Below, piece after piece: positions 1-4,797 of a stretch of 5,096 bases of DNA. Within the stretch, counting starts at the first letter, position 1; each line of letters opens with the position of its first letter. This stretch comes from an uncultured Geobacter sp. (GTDB lineage: Bacteria; Desulfobacterota; Desulfuromonadia; Geobacterales; Geobacteraceae), in contig CALABV010000020.1 of the NCBI GenBank assembly GCA_937886325.1, positions 1 to 5,096 of the forward strand, read 5' to 3'. Under the pieces are notes generated by a model, which was given only the letters and a program-made list of their open reading frames with translations, was not told the DNA's origin and did not search any database. The translations under genes and the position numbers were made by a program.

Positions 1-65
1 AACCCCACCCCCACCATATAATCTACCAACTACAAATCGAAACTATGCAATTGACTTGAAAATCA

Positions 66-128
66 GGGACTAGGGATTAGAGACAGGGGACTGGCAAAAC
101 CAGCCCCCAGCCTCCAGCCCCTAGCCTC
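66..128. repeat. Heptad-periodic imperfect inverted repeat in the spacer before 5S rRNA
   Basis: Two 29-base arms (66-94 and 100-128) flank a 5-base loop, CAAAA. The left arm reads as successive 7-mers GGGACTA, GGGATTA, GAGACAG, GGGACTG; the right arm as CCAGCCC, CCAGCCT, CCAGCCC, CTAGCCT. Each arm is therefore a degenerate tandem heptamer, and the arms are reverse complements of one another. On the + strand 21 of 29 positions are Watson-Crick pairs, 2 are G-U and 6 mismatch. I recall similar GGGACTA-type heptamers as dispersed intergenic repeats in Geobacter-like genomes, but cannot confirm that here. It lies in the transcribed spacer of the rRNA operon, so it may simply be a tolerated insertion, or may form a stem near the 5S processing site. 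Confidence 0.8.
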
Positions 129-136
129 AAAGAGTT

Positions 137-254
<118 letters not shown>

Positions 255-263
255 TTATTACAG

Positions 264-306
264 AAAGAGCCCGCAGCCATTACTGGTTGCGGGCTCTTTG
301 CTTTAG
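264..306 (+). terminator. Rho-independent terminator of the rRNA operon
   Basis: Bases 264-278 pair with 285-299 in an uninterrupted 15-bp stem (14 Watson-Crick, one G-U at 276/287) closed by a 6-base loop ATTACT. The arm is GC-rich in the middle (GAGCCCGC) and flanked by AAA/TTT at its base. The T tail is broken (TTTGCTTTA) rather than a clean run. It starts ten bases after the 5S 3' end, the standard position. Because the foot of the stem is AAA/TTT, it could also work to some degree in the opposite direction. Confidence 0.9.
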
Positions 307-374
307 CATGTAAAAAATGGTGAACAGATGTGGCGCTTGGGAATCTTTTTCAATAGCCACCTCCGGTGGTTTGC

Positions 375-409
375 AACTTGCCACGTATGGTGCCAAGTTT
401 TGCCAACTT
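375..409 (+). repeat. Pair of mutually exclusive hairpins
   Basis: AAGTT at 395-399 can pair upstream with AACTT at 375-379 (stem extended by G380-C394, then a C-C mismatch and three further pairs 382-384/390-392) or downstream with AACTT at 405-409 (5-bp stem, loop TTGCC). Both cannot form together. No T-run follows either hairpin and no leader peptide is evident, so a regulatory switch is only a possibility. The pairing is seen directly; any function is inference. Confidence 0.4.
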
Positions 410-583
410 AACTCAAAAGCAAAAGGGAGCGTGGAGTTGACCCCACGGCTGAAGCAGGAGGCTTGCGCACAAGTTTAGGTCAAGATTGCTTCATTCGTTT
501 GATTTCTTCGATGATAGCCAACCAGTATTACGACTCGCAGTAAGATGATGAAGGTCAAACCCTATATGTTGCGTAATCTGAGA

Positions 584-613
584 TTGACGGGGCAAAATCA
601 AATAGGTTACGAT
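584..613 (+). promoter_or_regulatory. Candidate sigma-70 promoter for the dehydrogenase operon
   Basis: TTGACG (584-589, five of six to the -35 consensus) is followed after 18 bases by TACGAT (608-613, four of six to the -10 consensus). Transcription would begin near 620, leaving only about a dozen leader bases with the ribosome site GGAG at 622-625. The short leader and the weak -10 make this tentative. Confidence 0.33.
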
Positions 614-632
614 TCCCTGACGGAGACGACCT

Positions 633-1547
633 ATGAATCAACCCATCGAAAAGATAACCATAATTGGCGCAGGTGCACTCGGGGCAACGTACGGTAGTCT
701 CCTATTTGAAATGAACCCGGAGGCAGTTTGTTTTATCGCAGGTGGAGATAGATACGACAAATTATATAGTGGGGGAGTCTCCGTCAACGGCAAACATTAC
801 ACCATTAAAGTGGTAAGGCCCGAAGAGGCAATCCCTGCCGACCTCGTCATTGTTGCCGTCAAGCATTATCATCTTGATCAGGCGATAAGCCAGCTTAAGG
901 GGGCGGTCGGTCCGCAAACAATTATTATCTCCGTCATGAACGGTATTGACAGTGAGGAACGGATCGCCGAAGTTTATGGCTTGGACAAGGTCATCTATGG
1001 ACTGACCCTAGGTATCGACGCCGTGAGGGATGGAAACGCCATAACCTACAAGAATCAGGGGCGCATTCTATTCGGTGAGAAGAAAAATACTGAAATGTCG
1101 GATCGTGTCCGACGCATCAGCAATCTCTTCACAAAAGCCGGGATAGCTCATGAAATACCGCCGGACATGATCCATAGCCTCTGGTTCAAATTCATGATTA
1201 ATGTTGGTGTCAACCAGACCTCAGCTGTACTCAGGGCAAATTACGGTACGCTGCAATGCTCCTCGGAAGCGAAGAACCTCATGGACAGTGCCATGATGGA
1301 AGTTATCGCCATCGCAAGAACACAGAATGTGGCCCTTTCCGTAGACGACCTGAAAGAGTGGTACAAGGTTCTAGAAACACTGAACCCGGCAGGGAAGACC
1401 TCGATGCTTCAGGATGTCGAGGCTGGCCGCACGACCGAGGTGGAGATGCTGGCTGGAACAGTGATCCAACTTGGGAAGCGACTCGGTATTCCGACACCAG
1501 TAAATCAGAAGCTTTTTTATGAACTAACGCGAATAGGCAAAGCATGA
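633..1547 (+). CDS. Ketopantoate reductase (PanE/ApbA) family NADP-dependent dehydrogenase
   Basis: This 304-residue protein belongs to the 2-dehydropantoate 2-reductase family, whose founding member reduces ketopantoate to pantoate with NADPH in the cytoplasm, on the way to pantothenate and coenzyme A. The N-terminal Rossmann glycine motif is clear at residues 11-16 (IGAGALGATYG region). Family landmarks follow: AVKHY with Lys77, MNG with Asn103, and the C-terminal helical domain signature LWFKFMINVGVNQ with the presumed catalytic Lys186 plus Asn190 and Asn194. Ser257 and Glu269 (TTEVEMLAG) fit the substrate-binding positions. Length is normal and nothing is missing. GGAG (622-625) seven bases before the ATG supports the start. 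The family has many paralogues acting on other 2-oxo acids, and no other pantothenate gene is nearby, so the exact substrate is open. It probably shares a transcript with the membrane protein 25 bp downstream. Confidence 0.88.
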   Translation: MNQPIEKITIIGAGALGATYGSLLFEMNPEAVCFIAGGDRYDKLYSGGVSVNGKHYTIKVVRPEEAIPADLVIVAVKHYHLDQAISQLKGAVGPQTIIISVMNGIDSEERIAEVYGLDKVIYGLTLGIDAVRDGNAITYKNQGRILFGEKKNTEMSDRVRRISNLFTKAGIAHEIPPDMIHSLWFKFMINVGVNQTSAVLRANYGTLQCSSEAKNLMDSAMMEVIAIARTQNVALSVDDLKEWYKVLETLNPAGKTSMLQDVEAGRTTEVEMLAGTVIQLGKRLGIPTPVNQKLFYELTRIGKA

Positions 1548-1572
1548 GAAGTCTAGGGATGAGGGTACGCAG

Positions 1573-2073
1573 ATGACAATGCGCCGGCTGCCTCTGATAA
1601 CATTCATCGTGCTTGCCATCCTCTGCGTGGCCCAGGCGGAATATTACTACCCGCTGCTGCCCGACACGGTTGCCTCCCATTTTAATGGGGCAGGACAGCC
1701 TGATGCATGGTCATCCAAAGGGACATTTGTTGGTATCTACCTCCTTGTCGTCGGTGCCATAACTGTTCTTTTTCTTGTCATCAGTTATGCATTTCCGAAG
1801 ATACCCCCCTTCCTGATAACTTTGCCGAACAAGGATTACTGGCTGTCGGAGGAACGCCGACGGGACACTTTATCTTTCCTGTCCGGTCATTTTCTGTGGT
1901 TCGCTTCGGCAACGCTACTGCTTCTCCTGGATATTTTTCACCAGGCATTCAAGGTGCATCTTGGAAGAGCAGGAGCGCTGCCACATCCAATACTGAGCTT
2001 AGGTCTTTATCTCGCGATATCCACAATATGGTGTATTTGGCTATTCTTAAAGTTCAGGAAAATAGTCAAATAG
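1573..2073 (+). CDS. DUF1648-domain integral membrane protein
   Basis: This is a 166-residue membrane protein with about four hydrophobic helices, near residues 6-24, 52-73, 101-120 and 138-160. The loop after helix 1 carries the DUF1648 signature LPDTVASHFNGAGQPDAW (residues 29-46), continuing as SSKG. A second conserved-looking segment, LPNKDYWLSEERR (84-96), precedes helix 3. DUF1648 also occurs in SdpI, the immunity protein against the Bacillus SDP toxin, but this protein lacks a separate longer SdpI domain and its own role is unknown. The basic C-terminus (KFRKIVK) probably faces the cytoplasm. GAGGG (1561-1565), seven bases before the ATG, supports the start; a second ATG two codons later is possible. 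It lies 25 bp after the dehydrogenase stop, so co-transcription is likely, though a shared function cannot be inferred. Confidence 0.82.
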   Translation: MTMRRLPLITFIVLAILCVAQAEYYYPLLPDTVASHFNGAGQPDAWSSKGTFVGIYLLVVGAITVLFLVISYAFPKIPPFLITLPNKDYWLSEERRRDTLSFLSGHFLWFASATLLLLLDIFHQAFKVHLGRAGALPHPILSLGLYLAISTIWCIWLFLKFRKIVK

Positions 2074-2096
2074 CATTTTTGGTATTTAATAATGCT

Positions 2097-2101
2097 GAGG
2101 G
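2097..2101 (+). promoter_or_regulatory. Ribosome binding site fixing the start of the Xre-type gene
   Basis: GAGGG lies five bases before the ATG at 2107. The in-frame ATG at 2092 has no Shine-Dalgarno sequence in front of it and would place this GAGGG inside the coding region, so 2107 is the preferred start. Confidence 0.7.
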
Positions 2102-2106
2102 AACAT

Positions 2107-2307
2107 ATGAAAATCATGAATAATGTCAGGGATATTCGAGAAGATCGCTTGATGAGTATGATGGAACTTGCCCGCTTGGCGGGTCTTTCGTCCGCTACTA
2201 TCCGAAGAATTGAAAACGGCGAGGTCTGCCGAATGGAGACGAAGCGCAAGATTATTCTCGCCCTTGGATATGCCCTAACGGACAGAAATGCTGTATTCCC
2301 CGACTGA
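2107..2307 (+). CDS. Small Xre-family helix-turn-helix DNA-binding protein
   Basis: The predicted product is 66 residues, almost all of it a Cro/C1-type helix-turn-helix. It reads as a first helix around VRDIREDR, then the paired helices MMELARLAGL and SSATIRRIENG (turn at AGLSS), then a C-terminal helix TKRKIILALGYAL ending in an acidic tail VFPD. There is no sensor or dimerisation domain beyond this, so it is a minimal regulator of the size seen in phage repressors, toxin-antitoxin antidotes and many stand-alone Geobacter-type regulators. The ATG at 2107 is chosen over 2092 because GAGGG precedes it; an ATG at 2116 is also in frame. The gene begins 33 bp after the membrane protein and may be read through from that operon. 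Its target is unknown; the following hup gene is a candidate by position only. Confidence 0.83.
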   Translation: MKIMNNVRDIREDRLMSMMELARLAGLSSATIRRIENGEVCRMETKRKIILALGYALTDRNAVFPD

Positions 2308-2334
2308 ATTCTCTCGCAATAACAATGCGTTTTC

Positions 2335-2343
2335 TGCTATACG
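2335..2343 (+). promoter_or_regulatory. Possible extended -10 promoter element upstream of hup
   Basis: TGCTATACG matches the extended -10 pattern TGnTATAnn. No good -35 element is seen at the right distance (TCGCAA at 2314-2319 is poor). If used, transcription would start near 2350 and give a leader of about 80 bases for hup. Confidence 0.25.
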
Positions 2344-2431
2344 TTTGCAAGATAAATGCACATCGCTCTGCGAATAGAAGCCCGGCGCTACGAATGAAAG
2401 CGACATTGGGCAATATAAAAACGGAGGACGT

Positions 2432-2734
2432 ATGACAAAAGCAGAAATGATCGACAAGATTGCCAAGGGGGCGGAACTCACGAAAGCTCAGGCGGAGAAG
2501 GCGGCTGAGATTTTCATGGACAGCATCGTTGAAGCAATCAAGGTGGGTGAGAAAGTGACTTTCGTAGGGTTCGGAACCTTCACGGCAAGCGAAAGGGCCG
2601 AGAGGATTGGCCGCAACCCGCAAACCGGCGCAGAAGTGAAGATTCCAGCGAAGGTGGCAATCAAGTTCAAGGCGGGGAAAGCCTTCCAGGAGGCGGTTCA
2701 GCCGAAGAAAAAGAAGTCGACGAAGAAGAAGTAA
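2432..2734 (+). CDS. hup: HU-family DNA-binding protein with lysine-rich tail
   Basis: A nucleoid protein of the DNABII family: dimers bind and bend DNA with little sequence preference, shaping the chromosome and assisting replication, recombination and transcription. Residues 1-45 form the helical dimerisation part (MTKAEMIDKIAKGAELTKAQ onward). VGFGTF (45-50) is the core turn. The DNA-contacting arm carries RNPQTG (61-66) with Pro63, the residue that intercalates between base pairs. Typical HU is about 90 residues; this one has 100 because of a C-terminal PKKKKSTKKK tail with seven lysines in ten residues, which should add non-specific DNA affinity. GGAGG (2423-2427), four bases before the ATG, supports the start. 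HU is favoured over IHF because the arm and the segment after it (IPAKVAIKFKAGKAF) match HU. A terminator-like hairpin follows the stop. Confidence 0.94.
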   Translation: MTKAEMIDKIAKGAELTKAQAEKAAEIFMDSIVEAIKVGEKVTFVGFGTFTASERAERIGRNPQTGAEVKIPAKVAIKFKAGKAFQEAVQPKKKKSTKKK

Positions 2735-2750
2735 CGCAGAATATACGCCC

Positions 2751-2800
2751 CCCGGATGGCCTGTTCCTAAATTCAGGTTGTCCGGGACCTTCATTCTTTA
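2751..2800 (+). terminator. Terminator-like hairpin between hup and the IHF gene
   Basis: Bases 2751-2763 pair with 2774-2786 over 13 positions around a 10-base loop. Three successive pairs in the middle (2757-2759 with 2778-2780) are G-U wobbles in the + strand RNA and would be A-C mismatches on the other strand, which fits an RNA structure used in the + direction. The sequence after it (CCTTCATTCTTTA) is T-rich but not a clean T-run. It starts 17 bases after the hup stop, so it probably ends or attenuates the hup transcript. Confidence 0.6.
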
Positions 2801-2830
2801 CAAAACTATTCCCGACAGAAGGTTCTTCCC

Positions 2831-3109
2831 ATGACCAAAGCAGACATAGTCGAAGCGGTCCGCACCCGCGTGCAATTTCCCAATCGAGAAGCCAACGAAA
2901 TTGTCGAGTCTGTTCTCGGCATCCTGAAGGATACTCTCGCCTCCGGGGAACATGTTAAGATTTCAGGCTTCGGCAAGTTCGTTGTCCATCAGAAGCAAGA
3001 TCGGAGGGGACGCAACCCCCAGACTGGCGAGACCATCAACATTACTGCCCGCAAGATCCTCACCTTCAAGCCGAGTACAATCCTCAAGCAAGACATTAAT
3101 AGTGACTGA
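2831..3109 (+). CDS. ihfA: Integration host factor alpha-subunit homologue
   Basis: A second DNABII protein, 92 residues. IHF is normally an alpha/beta heterodimer that bends DNA sharply at specific sites in promoters, recombination sites and replication origins. Evidence for the alpha type is the core KISGFGKF (43-50), the arm RRGRNPQTGETI (58-69) with intercalating Pro63, and especially ITARKILTFKPS (71-82), which matches the IhfA pattern ITAR-(K/R)-(K/V/I)-x-TF-(K/R)-P better than HU or IhfB. Length is normal with only a short tail. AGAAGG (2817-2822), eight bases before the ATG, is an acceptable ribosome site. In many proteobacteria ihfA follows pheT; here it sits behind hup with no pheT, so it may be a second, accessory copy. 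No beta subunit is in the window. A homodimeric or HU-partnered role cannot be excluded. Confidence 0.85.
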   Translation: MTKADIVEAVRTRVQFPNREANEIVESVLGILKDTLASGEHVKISGFGKFVVHQKQDRRGRNPQTGETINITARKILTFKPSTILKQDINSD

Positions 3110-3116
3110 TAGCTGA

Positions 3117-3133
3117 AACTTTGAAATAAAGTT
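3117..3133 (+). repeat. Small A/T-rich hairpin after the IHF gene
   Basis: AACTTT (3117-3122) and AAAGTT (3128-3133) form a perfect 6-bp stem with loop GAAAT, seven bases after the stop codon and followed by ATATTT. The stem has only one G-C pair, so as a terminator it would be weak. Confidence 0.3.
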
Positions 3134-3137
3134 ATAT

Positions 3138-3167
3138 TTGGCATAGTAAGTCTATTATATGTATACA
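3138..3167 (+). promoter_or_regulatory. Candidate promoter of the AbiE operon
   Basis: TTGGCA (3138-3143, five of six to the -35 consensus) and TATACA (3162-3167, four of six to -10) are separated by 18 bases. Transcription would start near 3174, about 30 bases before the ribosome site at 3206. The inverted repeats listed separately cover the spacer and the -10 region, as expected for a self-repressing toxin-antitoxin promoter. Confidence 0.45.
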
Positions 3168-3174
3168 TACTATG
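3142..3174. promoter_or_regulatory. Inverted repeats overlapping the AbiE promoter, probable operator
   Basis: CATAGTA (3142-3148) and TACTATG (3168-3174) are perfect 7-bp inverted repeats 19 bases apart. Nested next to the right arm is a perfect 12-bp palindrome TATGTATACATA (3158-3169) over the candidate -10. Studied AbiEi antitoxins bind inverted repeats in their own promoter and repress it; by analogy this is the likely binding site of the antitoxin encoded 43 bases further on. The repeats are seen directly, their use as operator is inference. Confidence 0.55.
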
Positions 3175-3205
3175 AATAATAATGCTATATTGGCTTCTGG
3201 ACGAA

Positions 3206-3210
3206 GGAGG
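3206..3210 (+). promoter_or_regulatory. Strong ribosome binding site fixing the antitoxin start
   Basis: GGAGG within GAAGGAGG lies six bases before the ATG at 3217. The longer in-frame start at 3172 has no Shine-Dalgarno sequence, and would put the candidate operator and transcription start at or inside the coding region, so 3217 is preferred. Confidence 0.85.
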
Positions 3211-3216
3211 AGCCAT

Positions 3217-3882
3217 ATGCTGAAAGAACCACTTCTCGGTAAGATTTCCCATGAGGAATTCGATTACCAGACCCTTCTCGACGCACTCCAGGGGTATGCC
3301 CAGCCGCGGATGAAGATATCTACACTGCTGGCAAAGGGAATCATAATCCGCGTCAAGAAGGGGCTCTATATCTTTGGCGAGACTCAGCGCAGGCGGCCTT
3401 TCTGCCGTGAGCTCCTTGCCAACCTCGTCTACGGACCCTCTTACATTTCCCTGGAATATGCCCTGAGCTACCATGGCCTTACCCCGGAACGGGTGGAAAC
3501 CGTGACTTCGGTGACCTGCGGTCGGTCACGAATCTTCGAAACGCCTGTTGGAATTTTCACCTACCGGATGATTCCGCTGGAGGCGTATCGTACCGGCATG
3601 GACAGGGTTGAACTGGATGGCGGCCGTTCTTTTCTCATCGCCATCCCGGAAAAGGCCCTGGCCGATCGTGTCGTCGCCGAGCGTGGCGCTGGCATAAGCA
3701 CACAAAAGGAACTCTACGACTTCCTTTTAAACAATCTCCGCGTCGACCCAACAGTTCTGCGCGAACTCGATGCCGCGCGACTCATGGAGATTGCAGTACA
3801 TTACCGTTCCCGACGGGTGAGGCTTCTGGCAGACCTTGTCAGCCGCCTGCGCAAGAGTCACAAGGAGAGAGGAAATGCATGA
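3217..3882 (+). CDS. abiEi: AbiEi-type antitoxin (winged-helix transcriptional regulator)
   Basis: This 221-residue protein is the antitoxin half of an AbiE-type toxin-antitoxin (abortive infection) module. Residues about 5-55 form a winged helix: helices through ISHEEFDYQTLLDALQ, then PRMKISTLLAKGIIIRVKKG with the wing ending in LYIFG. The middle carries family-typical segments: GPSYISLEYALSYHGL (73-88), a beta-rich stretch with GIFTYRMIP (112-120), and IAIPEKALADRV (141-152). The C-terminal half is helical and basic. In studied systems the N-terminal domain binds operator repeats and represses the operon, while the C-terminal domain is needed for antitoxicity; antitoxin and toxin need not form a stable complex, hence the type IV label. 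The start at 3217 is set by GGAGG. Its stop overlaps the toxin start by 8 bp, so translation is coupled. The partner gene makes the identification firm. Confidence 0.88.
   Translation: MLKEPLLGKISHEEFDYQTLLDALQGYAQPRMKISTLLAKGIIIRVKKGLYIFGETQRRRPFCRELLANLVYGPSYISLEYALSYHGLTPERVETVTSVTCGRSRIFETPVGIFTYRMIPLEAYRTGMDRVELDGGRSFLIAIPEKALADRVVAERGAGISTQKELYDFLLNNLRVDPTVLRELDAARLMEIAVHYRSRRVRLLADLVSRLRKSHKERGNA
3863..3868 (+). promoter_or_regulatory. Ribosome binding site of the toxin, inside the antitoxin gene
   Basis: AGGAGA, in an extended purine run AAGGAGAGAGGAAA (3862-3875), lies six bases before the toxin ATG at 3875. It supports that ATG over the TTG at 3836, which has no such site. Confidence 0.75.
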
Positions 3883-4750
3883 GGCAGTAGCCCGCATGCT
3901 GGCGAGGTACGCGCCGAAGAGCGTCGATGATTCCGTCCGGGCGCTTCGCGAGATCATTCAGGAGGTGGCGCTGCTCGGACTCTGGCGAGCCAAGTTTTTC
4001 GAACATGCCGCATTTTACGGCGGCACTGCACTGCGCATTCTGTACGGCCTTGACAGGTTTTCGGAGGATCTGGATTTTTCACTGTTAGAGCCGTCGGCCG
4101 ACTTCAACCTTGCCAGGTATACCGCATCACTCGAAGAGGAGTTGCTTGCATTCGGCTTCAACGTGCGAGTGGAGATGGTCGACAAGGCGGTGGAATCCGC
4201 TGTGCAATCGGCCTTTTTAAAGGGAAACACCCGTAACGAGCTGCTGGTCATCGAGACCGGGGAGGAGATTGCGCGCCAGATCCCGGCCGGTCAGGTACTG
4301 AAGATCAAGCTGGAGGTCGACACCGACCCGCCACTCGGTTTTACGAGCCACACTCGTTATCTGCTGCACCCAATTCCCTTTGCCGTGCGTTGCTATATTC
4401 TTCCCGATCTGTTTGCAGGCAAGATGCATGCATTGCTTTTCAGAAAATGGAAGAACCGGGTTAAGGGACGGGACTGGTATGACTTTGTCTGGTATGCAGC
4501 CAATCATCCGCAACTGAACCTTGTTCATCTCGAACAGCGTATGCGTCAGACCGGCCATTGGAATGGGGAGGAATCGTTATCGAAAGCGGCGTTCTCTGAA
4601 CTTTTGAACGTAGCGATAGATACGCTTGACGTAAATCAGGCACGTCGGGATGTTGCGCCGTTCGTCAAGGATAGGCAGATGTTAGCAATCTGGTCTCAAG
4701 ACTTTTTCCGGGACGTGTCCGGGCGGATTCAAGTGTATGAGAGCAAATAA
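3875..4750 (+). CDS. abiEii: AbiEii/AbiGii-type nucleotidyltransferase toxin
   Basis: The toxin half of the module, 291 residues, with the DNA-polymerase-beta-like nucleotidyltransferase fold of the AbiEii/MenT group. The catalytic motif is at residues 49-68: GGTAL, then RFSEDLDFS, with metal-binding Asp65 and Asp67. A second motif, KIKLEVDTDPP (143-153), supplies Lys145 and acidic residues. LPDLFAGKMHALLFRK (176-191) and KGRDWYDF (197-204) complete the family pattern, so the enzyme looks intact. Related MenT toxins add nucleotides to tRNA 3' ends and halt translation; AbiEii itself prefers GTP and is bacteriostatic. The substrate here is not known. The ATG at 3875 overlaps the antitoxin stop (ATGCATGA), giving coupled translation and probably less toxin than antitoxin. 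It ends in tandem stops TAATAA, the second outside the gene. Confidence 0.92.
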   Translation: MHEAVARMLARYAPKSVDDSVRALREIIQEVALLGLWRAKFFEHAAFYGGTALRILYGLDRFSEDLDFSLLEPSADFNLARYTASLEEELLAFGFNVRVEMVDKAVESAVQSAFLKGNTRNELLVIETGEEIARQIPAGQVLKIKLEVDTDPPLGFTSHTRYLLHPIPFAVRCYILPDLFAGKMHALLFRKWKNRVKGRDWYDFVWYAANHPQLNLVHLEQRMRQTGHWNGEESLSKAAFSELLNVAIDTLDVNQARRDVAPFVKDRQMLAIWSQDFFRDVSGRIQVYESK

Positions 4751-4780
4751 TAAATAGTATTTCGGAAAAATGATTTTTCT

Positions 4781-4797
4781 TAGACATGCATAGTCTA
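4781..4797. promoter_or_regulatory. Inverted repeat at the start of the last gene
   Basis: TAGAC (4781-4785) and GTCTA (4793-4797) are perfect inverted repeats around ATGCATA. The repeat spans the first candidate ATG (4786) and lies just before the alternative GTG (4801). It is operator-sized, but short enough to arise by chance. Confidence 0.3.

Larger units (their letters stand above)
306..632. other. Gene-free interval with several small hairpins
   Basis: No convincing coding region, tRNA or insertion-sequence end is visible on either strand. Short reading frames here lack ribosome binding sites or a recognisable domain. The left half is rich in small inverted repeats: CCACC/GGTGG with a 3-base loop (357-369), AACTTG/CAAGTT (375-399), AAGTT/AACTT (395-409), and GTGG/CCAC inside AGC/GCT with one bulge (428-450). 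The right half (about 480-580) shows nothing I recognise. A candidate promoter for the next gene sits at the right end. The interval could host a small RNA or be decayed sequence; nothing here decides between them. Confidence 0.6.

Noticed and set aside
17..22. TATAAT, a perfect -10 box
   Set aside because: Its -35 would fall before the window begins and the position is inside the rRNA operon spacer, so it cannot be assessed; A/T-rich spacers give such matches by chance.
51..79. TTGACT as a -35 box for a separate 5S promoter
   Set aside because: At a 17-base spacing the -10 position reads GGATTA inside the heptad repeat, a poor match, and 5S is normally transcribed with 16S and 23S.
545..700. 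Short + strand reading frame beginning MMKVKPYML ahead of and overlapping the dehydrogenase start
   Set aside because: No ribosome site, no recognisable domain, and it runs out of frame through the well-supported Rossmann-fold coding sequence.
1303..1680. Minus-strand 125-residue reading frame
   Set aside because: It lies opposite the intact dehydrogenase C-terminus and membrane-protein N-terminus, and has no family resemblance.
2315..2333. CGCA/TGCG stem followed by TTTT as a terminator after the Xre gene
   Set aside because: The stem is only four base pairs with a 7-base loop, too weak to call.
2252..2794. Minus-strand 180-residue reading frame
   Set aside because: It is the shadow of the HU gene and its flanks; low-complexity leucine/arginine composition, no motif and no convincing ribosome site.
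3172..3216. Fifteen-residue N-terminal extension of the antitoxin starting at ATG 3172
   Set aside because: No ribosome site precedes it, it begins at the end of the inverted repeat and about where transcription should start, while a strong GGAGG directs the ATG at 3217.
3836..3874. TTG-initiated longer form of the toxin
   Set aside because: There is no ribosome site at 3836; the ATG at 3875 has AGGAGA at good spacing and gives the usual short overlap with the antitoxin gene.
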